From positions 1,922,001 through 1,986,000 of the forward strand of contig NZ_LT629710.1 in the NCBI RefSeq assembly GCF_900104535.1: DNA of 64,000 nucleotides, read 5' to 3'. Made by a program: the position numbers and the translations under genes. The notes beneath the pieces were generated by a model. That model saw only the letters and a list, made by a program, of their open reading frames with translations, ran no database searches and was not told the DNA's origin. Shown here piece by piece: positions 1 to 7,995 of the stretch. The DNA comes from Nakamurella panacisegetis (GTDB lineage Bacteria; Actinomycetota; Actinomycetes; Mycobacteriales; Nakamurellaceae). How positions within the stretch are numbered: position 1 is the stretch's first letter; every line of letters begins with the position of its first letter.

Positions 1-451
1 CCCGCAGAACGCAGAGGGATATTCGAGGTGCGCCGGAACCCGGGGGCCCGCGTTCTGACCGTCCCGACCCGAGCCACCACGGCCCAGCGGCGGCCGGTCT
101 CCCGGCTGCGCGGCGCAGTACCAGCAGCGCCAGAGCGACCAGACCGGCCCCGATGACCAGGAACAGGATGCAGGCGGCCATCCCGGACGACATACCGCCA
201 CCGGAATCCGGGACCCCCGACATCATCGGTCCACCACTGGCCGTATTCATCGCGGCCGGCATCGCCCCGTGATGCGCCGGCTCGGCCGCCACCGCGCCCG
301 GGTTCATCATCATGCCGTGGCCGCCGCCCGCATCATGTTCGGAAAGAACATGCATGCCGACGATCCCCGCGATGACCAGGCCCAGCAGGAGCCACCGGGC
401 GGCAACCCAGACCCGTCCGCGAGGGCTTGTGCGCTCGGCGGTCTGGATCAC
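1..451 (-). CDS. Small two-helix membrane protein, DUF6153-like (C-terminus cut by window edge)
   Basis: An open frame of 150 codons runs from GTG at 451 to the window edge with no stop. Read on the minus strand it begins VIQTAERTS, has a hydrophobic helix around residues 20-37 ending in GMHVLSEH, then a Met/His/Gly-rich loop (HGMMMNPG, HHGAMPAAMN), a second helix (ACILFLVIGAGLVALALLVL) and a basic Pro/Gly tail ending in CVLR at the edge. This layout (helix, MH motif, His/Met loop, helix, C-terminal LR) matches my memory of small actinobacterial DUF6153-type membrane proteins. Function is unknown. The Met/His loop could bind a metal, but that is inference. Confidence 0.55.
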   Translation of the reverse strand, partial: MIQTAERTSPRGRVWVAARWLLLGLVIAGIVGMHVLSEHDAGGGHGMMMNPGAVAAEPAHHGAMPAAMNTASGGPMMSGVPDSGGGMSSGMAACILFLVIGAGLVALALLVLRRAAGRPAAAGPWWLGSGRSERGPPGSGAPRISLCVLR

Positions 452-548
452 CCGCCCAGTGTTGCCGACCGGAGGGGCCCGAGTACAGCCAACGTGCCCG
501 GCCCCACGCCCGACCCGGGCGAGACAATGCCGGCGCGGACCTCGTCGG

Positions 549-1790
549 TCAGGCTTCCCTGACTCCACCCAGCTCGTCCCGGCGGCGGTTCAGATAGGCG
601 ACCTCGGCGGTGTTTCCGGCCAGGTCGATGGCCCTGTCGTACGCGGCGCGCGCGTCCTGACCACGACCCAGCCGACGCAACAGATCGGCGCGGGTCGCGT
701 GAAAGGCGTGATAGCCGGCCAACGCACCCTCCAGCCGGTCGACCGCGGCCATCGCCACTTCCGGGCCGTCCAGTTCGGCGACCGCGATGGCCCGGTTGAG
801 GGCGACGATGGGGGACGGGTCGAGACGGGCGAGTTGGTCGTACAGGGCCACGATCTGGGACCAGTCGGTGTCCCGGACGTCGCGGGCGCTGGTGTGGACG
901 GCATTGATGGCGGCGAGGATCTGGTAGCGCCCGGGAGCCGTCCGGGCCGCCAGGCGCTCGCGCACGAGCTGATGCCCCTCGGCGACCAGCGGCGCGTCCC
1001 AGGCCGACCGGTCCTGCTGGTCGAGGGTCACCAGTTCCCCGCCGGTCGAGACCCGGGCGTCCCGGCGGGCCTCGATCAGCAGCATCAAGGCCAGGAGTCC
1101 GACGACCTCGCCGTCCCCCGGCAGCAGGGTGCGGACCAACCGGGTCAACCGGATCGCCTCCGCGGTCAGCTCGTGACGTACCGGATCGCTCTCGGGGCCG
1201 GTCGCGAGGTAACCCTCGTTGAAGACCAGGAACAGGACGGTGAGGACGCCGGAGACCCGCTCCGGGAGATCCTCCGAGGCAGGCACCCGATACGGGATGC
1301 GCGCCGCCTTGATCTTGGTCTTCGCACGGGTGATCCGTTGTCCGACCGTGCTCTCCGGCAGCAGGAAGGCACGGGCGATCTCCCGCAGGGTCAGCCCGCC
1401 GACCAGGCGCAACGTCAGCGCCACCCGCGTTTCCATCGCCAGTGCCGGATGACAGCAGGTGAAGACCAGCCGGAGCTGATCGTCGTCGATGGCGCCGACC
1501 GGCTCGGGTGGGTCGTCGTCGGAGAACACCAGAGCCTCCTTGTGCTTGTCGTCGCGCTTGCTCTCCCGCCGGATCCGGTCGATGGCCTTGTGGTTGGCGG
1601 TGGTGGTGATCCAGCCACCTGGGTTGGCCGGTACGCCATCCGTCGGCCACCGCGCGACGGCGGCCGCGAATGCCTCGGCGGCCGCATCCTCGGCGATGTC
1701 GAGATCACCGAAACGTCTGGTCAGGCCGGCGACCACCCGTGACCACTGCTCGTGGTGGGCACGGGTGATCGCCTCCTGCACGTTGTTCAC
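549..1790 (-). CDS. ECF sigma factor, ECF42/SigJ-like with DUF6596 and TPR-like C-terminus
   Basis: The 413-residue product has sigma region 2 (about 10-75: AEDAAAEAFAAAVARWP, then GGWITTTANHKAIDRIRRES), region 4 (about 120-170: TLREIARAFLLPESTVGQRI), a DUF6596 block (SGVLTVLFLVFNEGYLAT) and an alpha-helical TPR-like tail. That long C-terminal extension is diagnostic of ECF42-type factors, which lack a classical anti-sigma factor and sit beside a DGPF protein. GTG at 1790 is the chosen start because it overlaps the TGA of the upstream DGPF gene (GTGA), which indicates translational coupling, and because it retains the complete N-terminal helix. It would recruit core RNA polymerase to its own regulon, probably including the promoter at 2195-2221. 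Confidence 0.93.
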   Translation of the reverse strand: MNNVQEAITRAHHEQWSRVVAGLTRRFGDLDIAEDAAAEAFAAAVARWPTDGVPANPGGWITTTANHKAIDRIRRESKRDDKHKEALVFSDDDPPEPVGAIDDDQLRLVFTCCHPALAMETRVALTLRLVGGLTLREIARAFLLPESTVGQRITRAKTKIKAARIPYRVPASEDLPERVSGVLTVLFLVFNEGYLATGPESDPVRHELTAEAIRLTRLVRTLLPGDGEVVGLLALMLLIEARRDARVSTGGELVTLDQQDRSAWDAPLVAEGHQLVRERLAARTAPGRYQILAAINAVHTSARDVRDTDWSQIVALYDQLARLDPSPIVALNRAIAVAELDGPEVAMAAVDRLEGALAGYHAFHATRADLLRRLGRGQDARAAYDRAIDLAGNTAEVAYLNRRRDELGGVREA

Positions 1791-2137
1791 TGGAACGGCC
1801 GGACCTCGACCTTGCCCTGGCAGGCCTTCGATCCGTCGGCGGCGAGCGCCAGCGCCTGGTCCAGATCGGCCGCCTCGATGATCCAGAACCCGCCGAGGTA
1901 CTCCTTCGACTCCAGGTAGGGCCCGTCGGTGACGAGCGGCCGGTCGCCCTGGCCGTCGACCACGGTCGACGTCACCGCCGACGCGAGACCGTTGGCGTAG
2001 ACGAAGTGGCCCTCCGCCTGCAGCCGGTCGTTGAATGCACTGGTGTCGGCCATGGCCTTGTCCATGGTGGCCTTGTCCGGGTAGTTGCCCAGTTCCGTCA
2101 GTTCGGCCGGCCCGTAGACCGACAACATGTACTGCAT
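1787..2137 (-). CDS. YCII-related DGPF-domain protein, ECF42 partner
   Basis: A 116-residue single-domain protein beginning MQYMLSVYGPAEL and carrying the DGPF-type signature TDGPYLESKEYLGGFWIIE. The YCII fold is a small dimeric ferredoxin-like barrel. Members paired with ECF42 sigma factors are thought to be the partner or target of the sigma factor, with no defined chemistry. ATG at 2137 is preferred over ATG 2146 because the AGGAG lies 9 nt upstream of the former and directly against the latter. The stop overlaps the sigma factor start, so the two form a bicistron. Confidence 0.9.
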   Translation of the reverse strand: MQYMLSVYGPAELTELGNYPDKATMDKAMADTSAFNDRLQAEGHFVYANGLASAVTSTVVDGQGDRPLVTDGPYLESKEYLGGFWIIEAADLDQALALAADGSKACQGKVEVRPFQ

Positions 2138-2194
2138 GTGGATCATCTCCTGTCGTTTCCGGGGCGGCCCTTGATGAGCGGCCCTCAACCAAGC

Positions 2195-2221
2195 AACGAA
2201 CTGCTCCGCGCCGATCCGACA
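2195..2221 (-). promoter_or_regulatory. Candidate ECF42-type promoter of the DGPF-sigma operon
   Basis: On the minus strand TGTCGG (2221-2216) is followed after exactly 17 nt by CGTT (2198-2195), 58 nt before the DGPF start. The same geometry occurs before both other DGPF genes (51641-51667 and 57572-57598). A TGTCGA-like -35 with a CG(A/T)C-like -10 is the pattern described for the ECF42 group. This is a sequence match only. Confidence 0.5.
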
Positions 2222-2367
2222 ATCCGCCCGGACAATTCTTGCAGTCGGCCTGGGATGGCTTCGATGCCGCCGCGACGGACCCGTGCCGGTTGCCGACCGT
2301 CGCGGCTGTTCGAAGGCAGGACGAAAGGCTCTGGCGGCACACCGCAACGGTGGGGAGCGTTGACGGC

Positions 2368-3087
2368 GTGAACGCGTCACGGATCAGGAGTGCATCGCCG
2401 CGACCGCCGGTGGGCGAACGTGCCAGCTGGGTGTACCGCGGCGTGATGGTGCTGACCTGGCCGCTCGTGCGTTGGTGGGGCCGACTCATGGTGGAGGGCA
2501 TCGAGGCCCTGCCCCGGTCGGGGCCGGTGTTGATCTTCGCCAACCACGACAGCGCGTGGGACCCGCTCGTGATCGCCGGCGCGGCGCGGCACCGCCAGAT
2601 CTGCGCCTTGGCCAAGGCGACGCTGTGGCGCCATCGGGCGATCGGCTGGGTGCTGGACGGAATGGGCCAGATCCCCATCCGACGCGGGGAGCACGACGCA
2701 CTGGCCATCAGCACCGCCGCCGACGTGCTGACCGCCGGAGGTTGCGTCGGGATATTCCCTGAGGGGACGGTCTCGCGCGGCCGCACCCTCCGGGCGCGCA
2801 GCGGAGCCGGACGTCTGGCCCTGGACGTTCCTACCGCGACGATCGTCTGCGCCGCGGTGACGGGCTCGGCGGACATCGTGCGATGGCCCACCCGTCCCCG
2901 GCTTCGTGTGCACTTCTTCCGGCCGGCCGGTGGTCAGCCGCACCCGGGCGAGAACGCCCACGACGTGTCGGCGCGGATCCTGGCCGAGCTCCGGGCGGAT
3001 GCCCCGGTGGTGGCGACCGGCCGTCATCCAGGGGTCGGTCGATCGGACTCCCGCGCCGCGGCCCCTTCGTCGAGATCCGAGGAATGA
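2368..3087 (+). CDS. 1-acyl-sn-glycerol-3-phosphate acyltransferase-like protein (PlsC family)
   Basis: A 239-residue lysophospholipid acyltransferase. It shows the catalytic NHX4D motif as NHDSAWD (about residue 69), the IPIRRGEHDA block, and the substrate-binding FPEGTVSRG motif (about 130-138). It would transfer an acyl chain from acyl-ACP or acyl-CoA to a lysophospholipid at the inner membrane face. GTG at 2368 is chosen because GGGGAG lies 10 nt upstream and the family N-terminus is short; longer frames upstream are poorly supported. It is divergent from the DGPF-sigma operon. The C-terminal 40 residues are Arg/Ser/Pro-rich and probably disordered. Confidence 0.87.
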   Translation: MNASRIRSASPRPPVGERASWVYRGVMVLTWPLVRWWGRLMVEGIEALPRSGPVLIFANHDSAWDPLVIAGAARHRQICALAKATLWRHRAIGWVLDGMGQIPIRRGEHDALAISTAADVLTAGGCVGIFPEGTVSRGRTLRARSGAGRLALDVPTATIVCAAVTGSADIVRWPTRPRLRVHFFRPAGGQPHPGENAHDVSARILAELRADAPVVATGRHPGVGRSDSRAAAPSSRSEE

Positions 3088-3151
3088 CGACTCACCGCGA
3101 ACGGGACTTTTGCCCCTGTGAGACATCGGGCGAAGGTTGCGAAATGGAGGG

Positions 3152-3895
3152 ATGGCAAGGAGCAGACGCCTCAACGGTGACGGGCCGCCGGGTCGGTCGG
3201 AAGACGGCCACGTCCATCCCCCGGTCTCACCGGAGCAGCTGTACGACGCTCGCCGTCAAGTGTTCTACGCCAAACCGCTGTGGCGTGGATGGATGCATCT
3301 GGCCTTCTTCGAGCTGTCGCTGGTCTGCGGCACCCTGCTGGTCGTCTGGGCCAGGGGGTCATCCGAGATCATCGGCGCCATCGTGTACGCCGTGACGCTC
3401 GGGGCGATGTTCGGTGTCAGCGCGCTGTACCACCGCGGGCGTTGGGCCGAACGGAGCCGAGTGGCCCTGCAACGGCTGGACCACCTGATGATCTTCCTGA
3501 TGATCGCCGGAACGTCGACGCCGATCTTCCTGGTGGCCGCCCCGGGACCGTTCGGCATCACCTGTCTGATCATCGTCTGGTCGCTCACCGCGATGCTGTC
3601 GGTGACCCATCTGACCTGGATGAACGCGCCCGACCGGCTGGTCGGGGGCAGCTACATCGGCCTCGGTGCGGTTGCTGCGGCCGGACTGCCGGCCATCTGG
3701 ATCCACGCCGGGACCGCAGCCGGGATCCTGATGATCGCCGGAGGTGTGCTCTACATCGTCGGTGCCGTCAGCTACTACGAGCGATGGCCCGATGTCCGAC
3801 CGACCACCTTCGGCTATCACGAGTTCTTCCACACCTACGTGTCCCTCGCGGCCACCTGCCACTTCGTCGCCATCGCGCTATTGATCACGTCCTGA
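3152..3895 (+). CDS. Hemolysin III / PAQR-family seven-helix membrane protein
   Basis: The 247-residue protein has seven predicted hydrophobic segments and the family's conserved polar residues: SALYHRGRW at the end of helix 2, LDHLMIFLMIAGTSTPIFL in helix 3 and GYHEFFHTYVSLAATCHF near the C-terminus. These Ser/His/Asp/His residues form the metal site of PAQR-type hydrolases. Bacterial members (YqfA/TrhA type) affect membrane fluidity; haemolytic activity is rarely shown. The start is uncertain: ATG 3152 and TTG 3137 are both in frame, and a GGAGG lies too close to the ATG. It may be co-expressed with the acyltransferase 64 nt upstream, which would link two membrane-lipid functions. Confidence 0.88.
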   Translation: MARSRRLNGDGPPGRSEDGHVHPPVSPEQLYDARRQVFYAKPLWRGWMHLAFFELSLVCGTLLVVWARGSSEIIGAIVYAVTLGAMFGVSALYHRGRWAERSRVALQRLDHLMIFLMIAGTSTPIFLVAAPGPFGITCLIIVWSLTAMLSVTHLTWMNAPDRLVGGSYIGLGAVAAAGLPAIWIHAGTAAGILMIAGGVLYIVGAVSYYERWPDVRPTTFGYHEFFHTYVSLAATCHFVAIALLITS

Positions 3896-3898
3896 CCG

Positions 3899-5671
3899 CT
3901 ACTGACCACTTCCTGACGGCGTGCCGATCACCGGTCCGTCGCCCTCCGGTCGCGCGGTCCCGGGACCATGCGCCAGGGGTGGCTCCGACCCGGACAGGAG
4001 GGAATGCCGCACCTCGCGGTGCAGGATCTTGCCGATCAGCGAATGAGGCAGCTGATCGACGATGATCACGCGGCGGGGCACCTTGTAGGAGGCGAGCGAT
4101 CCGCGGCTGGCCTCGCGGATCGCCGACTCGTCCAGCCCCGCGCCCGCGTCAAGGACCACGGCGGCGACGACCTCTTCGCCACCGTTCGGTGACGGCAGGC
4201 CAACGGCGGCGGCCTCCTGGACACCCGGGATCGCACAGAGCACCTTCTCGACTTCCGAGGGGTACACGTTGAACCCGCCGGTGATGATGAGTTCTTTGAT
4301 CCGGTCGACGACCGTCACGAAGCCGTCGGCGTCCATGACCACGATGTCGCCGGTCCGCAGCCAACCGCCGGGCGCGAACGCCGCGACGGTGTCATCCGGT
4401 CGTTGCCAGTACCCGGAGAAGACCTGGGGCCCACGCAGCAGCAGCTCGCCGGGCTCTCCTGGAGCCCGGTCGTGCTCCGGGTTCTTCGGGTCGACGACCC
4501 GCACGTCGGTCGACGGGAAGGGGAGTCCGACCATGCCGGGCCGCCGGGCGGTGGATATCGGGTTGCCGAGGGCGATGGGGGACGCCTCGGTCATCCCGTA
4601 ACCCTCGACGAGCAGCCCGCCGGTCGTCTGCTCCCACAGCTGCACTGTGGCCGGCGGCAGGGCCATCGCTCCCGAGATGGCGAATCGCACCGACGACAGA
4701 TCGACGCCACGGGCCAGGGCGGCGTGGGCGAGGCGCTCGTACATCGGAGGCACGCCGGGCAGGAACGTCGGCGGCCGGCGCCGCACCGCGTCGAGCACCA
4801 GGCCGACGTCGAAATTGGGGAACAGCACCAGCGCCGCGCCGATGCTGATGGCGAACGTCAGGCACAGAGTCAACCCGTAGGCGTGGAACAGGGGCAGGAC
4901 CGCGTAGATGGTCTCGCCACCGTCGCGTAGTCCTGGGACCCAGGCGCGCCCCTGCGCCGCATTGGCCCGCAGGTTGCGGTGCGTCAGGATGGCCCCCTTG
5001 GGGGTCCCGGTCGTGCCGCCGGTGTACTGCAGCAGTGCCACGTCATCCGGGCCCGGACGAGGGTGGGCCGGGTCGATGGGGCCGGCCGCAGCGAGGAGCC
5101 GGGCCCAGTGCAGGGTTCCCGGGGCCGGCGCGGTCATCGCCGTCCGCCTGGCCCGCGCCTGGCGGATCGGCAGCCGCAGAGCCCACCGCTTCAACCGGGG
5201 CAAGGCCCTCGTGAGGTCGACCGACACCACGGTTCGCACATCGGTGTTCGCGGCGGTCTGTTGAACCAGGGGCGCCACCTTGTCCCACGCGATGACGACC
5301 CGGGCGCCGTGATCGGCCAGCTGGACCTGCAGTTCCGACGCCTTGTACAACGGATTGTGTTCGACCACGATCGCGCCCAGGCGCAACGCGGCGTAGAACG
5401 CGACGACGTGTTGGGGGCAGTTCGGAATCACCAGGGCCACGCGGTCGCCGCGTTCCACTCCCAGTCGACGCAGGGCCTCGGCTCCTCGCGCCACGAGCGT
5501 CCCGAACTCGGCGTAGGTCGTGGTGGCCCCGAAGAAGTCCAGGGCCACCTTCGACCGGAAGCGCTCCACGGATTCGTCGAGCAGATCGACCAGCGACTGC
5601 TCCGGAACGTCGACGGTCGGCGGCACACCGTCGGGATAACTGGCCAGCCACGGTCGGTCAGGGGTCACCAT
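3899..5671 (-). CDS. Long-chain-fatty-acid-CoA ligase (AMP-forming)
   Basis: A 590-residue member of the ANL adenylating superfamily. Visible motifs, in order: P-loop-like YTGGTTGTPKGA (about 215), EGYGMTEASP (about 355), GWLRTGDIV (about 435), DRIKELIITGGFNVYPSEVE (about 455) and the catalytic C-terminal lysine in SLIGKILHRE (about 545). It activates a fatty acid to acyl-AMP and then acyl-CoA. The size and the GFNVYPSEVE hinge fit FadD-type ligases rather than NRPS domains. It is convergent with the hemolysin III gene, the stops being 3 nt apart. The last 40 residues are a Gly/Pro-rich tail. Confidence 0.93.
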   Translation of the reverse strand: MVTPDRPWLASYPDGVPPTVDVPEQSLVDLLDESVERFRSKVALDFFGATTTYAEFGTLVARGAEALRRLGVERGDRVALVIPNCPQHVVAFYAALRLGAIVVEHNPLYKASELQVQLADHGARVVIAWDKVAPLVQQTAANTDVRTVVSVDLTRALPRLKRWALRLPIRQARARRTAMTAPAPGTLHWARLLAAAGPIDPAHPRPGPDDVALLQYTGGTTGTPKGAILTHRNLRANAAQGRAWVPGLRDGGETIYAVLPLFHAYGLTLCLTFAISIGAALVLFPNFDVGLVLDAVRRRPPTFLPGVPPMYERLAHAALARGVDLSSVRFAISGAMALPPATVQLWEQTTGGLLVEGYGMTEASPIALGNPISTARRPGMVGLPFPSTDVRVVDPKNPEHDRAPGEPGELLLRGPQVFSGYWQRPDDTVAAFAPGGWLRTGDIVVMDADGFVTVVDRIKELIITGGFNVYPSEVEKVLCAIPGVQEAAAVGLPSPNGGEEVVAAVVLDAGAGLDESAIREASRGSLASYKVPRRVIIVDQLPHSLIGKILHREVRHSLLSGSEPPLAHGPGTARPEGDGPVIGTPSGSGQ

Positions 5672-5946
5672 GCCTCACCATCCCACGATCGAGCGGGACG
5701 CCGTCGGGCTCGTCCGCACCGCGCCGTCGCCTTCAACCAGACGTGACTGTTGTCGCCCCGGCCCGGCCCGGCCAGGGCCGTTGGTCACTACTGAGGTTGG
5801 GATCGGCCGTTGCGTTCGAGCCGGACGCCGGGGCGTCCGGCTCCCCGGCGTCGCGGAAACCGGGCCGGAAATCGGTTGGCCGGGCCGACCGTGCGCTGCT
5901 ACCTTGCCCAGCGAGACTTCTGTGGGAGAGCGAGGAGGTGGTACCC

Positions 5947-6000
5947 GTGAACGCACTGTCGACATGGGCGCTCCTCTGCGGGGTCTCGGTCGGGCGGTAG
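5947..6000 (+). CDS. Possible 17-residue leader peptide upstream of the hydrolase
   Basis: A strong AGGAGG (5933-5938) sits 8 nt before GTG at 5947, opening a 17-codon frame that translates as MNALSTWALLCGVSVGR and stops at TAG 5998-6000, 45 nt before the hydrolase ATG. The ribosome site is far better than that of the downstream gene. It could be an uORF or attenuation leader, or simply the 3' end of a longer frame that runs from 5743. The 374 bp gap 5672-6045 holds nothing else I can support. Confidence 0.35.
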   Translation: MNALSTWALLCGVSVGR

Positions 6001-6045
6001 GTCGCCCGGGAGCGCCATCCGAAGGCCCTCCCGAAAGGCACGACC

Positions 6046-6783
6046 ATGCAGTGCACCTCTGAACAACACCTCGACGGCGACATTCTCGAACGTCGCTTCG
6101 TCCTCGGTGAGATCCCCGGCATCCTGTGGACGCCCGCATCGGCGTCGGCGTCCTCCCCGGTCCCGTTGATCCTGCTGGGGCATCCTGGCGGGCTGCCGAG
6201 GATGCACCCCCGGCTGCTCGAGCGGGCTCGTCGCTCCACCGCGGCCGGGTACGCCTGCGCCACCATCGAGCTGCCCGGAAGTGGTGACCGGCCCCGTTCC
6301 GCGGCCGCCGAGCAGGCCCGCACCGACCTGCACCGGACGCTGGCGGCCGGCCAGCGGATCGACGGGGAGCTGATCGACCGGCTCGTCCTTCCCCTGGTCG
6401 ACGCGGCCGTCCCGGAATGGCGGGCCGTCCTGGACGACCTGCTCGGGCGCCCCGAGATCGATGGCCCGGTCGGCTATGCGGGCGGGATCATCTCCATCGG
6501 CATCCGGCTGGCGGTGGTCGAGCCGCGCATCGCGGCGGCCGTTCTGTTCGCCGGGAGCTACGTGCCCCGCTCCCTGTTCGAGGAGGCCCCGCGGGTCAGG
6601 ATCCCGCTGCTGGTCCTGCTCCAGTGGGACGACGAGGACAACGACCGGCAGATGGCGCTGGACCTGTTCGATGCGTTCGGCACCACCGAGAAGACGTTGC
6701 ATGCCAACATGGGTGGGCACACCCGCGTCCCGGCGTTCGAGGGGGAAGATGGGAACCGGTTCTTCGCCCGGCACCTGAGATGA
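6046..6783 (+). CDS. Alpha/beta hydrolase family protein
   Basis: The 245-residue protein has the order of an alpha/beta hydrolase: an oxyanion-type LILLGHPGG loop (about 41-49), a strand-helix around the nucleophile elbow (VGYAGGIISIG, about 144-154), an acidic strand (LLVLLQWDDEDN) and a C-terminal His (NMGGHTRVP). In relatives the elbow is GYxGxSMG. Here the serine falls in G-I-I-S-I-G, as if two residues were inserted, so activity is uncertain. The substrate is unknown. ATG 6046 has only a weak AAAGG, and a possible leader peptide precedes it. Confidence 0.8.
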   Translation: MQCTSEQHLDGDILERRFVLGEIPGILWTPASASASSPVPLILLGHPGGLPRMHPRLLERARRSTAAGYACATIELPGSGDRPRSAAAEQARTDLHRTLAAGQRIDGELIDRLVLPLVDAAVPEWRAVLDDLLGRPEIDGPVGYAGGIISIGIRLAVVEPRIAAAVLFAGSYVPRSLFEEAPRVRIPLLVLLQWDDEDNDRQMALDLFDAFGTTEKTLHANMGGHTRVPAFEGEDGNRFFARHLR

Positions 6784-6821
6784 GCTCGCGCGGGTAGAGG
6801 CAGTGGGAGCGGTGACCGGTG

Positions 6822-6872
6822 TCTAAGTGACTCTAATGAGTCTAATCGACTCTAAATCCGGGCTGCTATCGT
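6822..6872 (+). promoter_or_regulatory. Four TCTAA direct repeats at helical spacing plus leaderless -10 box
   Basis: TCTAA occurs at 6822, 6832, 6841 and 6851, that is with 10, 9 and 10 bp steps, the last three preceded by GAC or GAG. A TATCGT -10 element follows at 6867-6872, exactly at -12 to -7 relative to the ATG at 6879, so the mRNA would be leaderless. The repeats cover the -35 zone and look like a cooperative operator or activator array. The protein that binds is unknown. Confidence 0.55.
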
Positions 6873-6878
6873 GGGCGG

Positions 6879-7994
6879 ATGCCGAACCCGTTCCACGCCA
6901 GTTTCGGGGTGAGCCCGCCGTTGCTGGTCGGCCGCGAGTCGGTCCTGGAGGACTTCGTCGAAGCGCTCGAGGACGGGCCCGGGTCGTCCGGCCGCGCGTC
7001 GCTGTACACCGGTGCCCGAGGCGCGGGCAAGACCGTGATGCTCAACGCGGTCGAGGACCGCGCCCGTGCGCTCGGGTGGTTGGTGGTCAGCGAGACCGCA
7101 ACCGCGGGTTTCGTCGACCGGATGACGCAGCAGCACCTGCCGAAGCTATTGCGCGAGTTCGACCCGGAGGCGGTGCAGCGGCGGCTGAAGGGGATGACGG
7201 CGCCACTGAACATCGGCCGGGTCGACTGGGACACGGTGGAGCGGCACGTGGTGCAGGTCGGGCTACGCAACCAGCTCGAGGTGCTCACCGACCTGCTGTC
7301 CGAGCACGGCACGGGCGTTCTGATCACCCTGGACGAGATCCACCAGAACCAGCTGGCCGAGCTGCGCGAGATCGCTACCACGGTGCAGCACGCCTTCCGG
7401 GAAGGGCGCGAGCTCGCCTTCGCCGGGGCCGGCCTGGCCGCCAGTGTCGCCGACGTCGTCAACGACGACGTGCTGACCTTCCTGCGGCGGGCCGAACGGC
7501 ATTCACTCGGGTCCGTTCCGCGCACGGAGGTGGAGCGTGGCTTCCGCGAGCCCATCGAGGCGGCCGGCCGCCACATCGGCGCCGAAGCGTTGCAGATCAT
7601 GGTCGACGGTACGAACGGCTACCCCTTCCTGCTGCAGCTGGTGGGGGCGCAGACCTGGCGGCTGCACCCGGGCCAGGAGGAGATCACCACCGTCGACGCG
7701 GCCGAGGGCGTGGCCAGGGCGCGACTCCGGCTGGGGGCGTTGATCCACGAACCGGCGCTGAGCGCCGCCTCCGACATCGACAAGAGGTTCCTCCTGGCGA
7801 TGGCCCACGACGACGGCCCGTCCAAGATGGCCGACATCCAGCGGAGGCTCGCCGTCGACGTCAACTACGCGAGCCAGTACCGGTTGCGTCTGATCGCGGC
7901 CGAGCTCATCTACTCGACCCGCCGCGGGTACGTCGACTTCGCCTTGCCCTATCTGCGCGAGTACCTGCGCGACCAGGCAACCACCGACCTCTGA
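6879..7994 (+). CDS. AAA-family P-loop ATPase (archaeal-type/orc1-cdc6-like fold)
   Basis: The 371-residue protein carries Walker A GARGAGKT (about 44-51), Walker B GVLITLDEIHQN (about 142-153), a sensor-like ELAFAGAGLAAS (about 178) and a C-terminal winged-helix-like region (KRFLLAMAHDDGPSKMADIQRRLAVDVNYASQYR shape, about 300-345). The layout matches single-protein STAND/AAA ATPases that often accompany toxins, transposons or defence loci. No such partner is adjacent: it is followed by an unrelated convergent operon. Expression appears leaderless. The specific role is unknown. Confidence 0.85.
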   Translation: MPNPFHASFGVSPPLLVGRESVLEDFVEALEDGPGSSGRASLYTGARGAGKTVMLNAVEDRARALGWLVVSETATAGFVDRMTQQHLPKLLREFDPEAVQRRLKGMTAPLNIGRVDWDTVERHVVQVGLRNQLEVLTDLLSEHGTGVLITLDEIHQNQLAELREIATTVQHAFREGRELAFAGAGLAASVADVVNDDVLTFLRRAERHSLGSVPRTEVERGFREPIEAAGRHIGAEALQIMVDGTNGYPFLLQLVGAQTWRLHPGQEEITTVDAAEGVARARLRLGALIHEPALSAASDIDKRFLLAMAHDDGPSKMADIQRRLAVDVNYASQYRLRLIAAELIYSTRRGYVDFALPYLREYLRDQATTDL

Positions 7995-7995
7995 G

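Noticed and set aside
312-1742. A 476-codon plus-strand frame
   Set aside because: It is the antisense shadow of the sigma factor at 549-1790, which has unmistakable regions 2 and 4.
549-2891. Longer sigma factor reaching back to 2891
   Set aside because: The extra N-terminus would overlap the DGPF and acyltransferase genes; GTG 1790 overlaps the DGPF stop and keeps the full family N-terminus.
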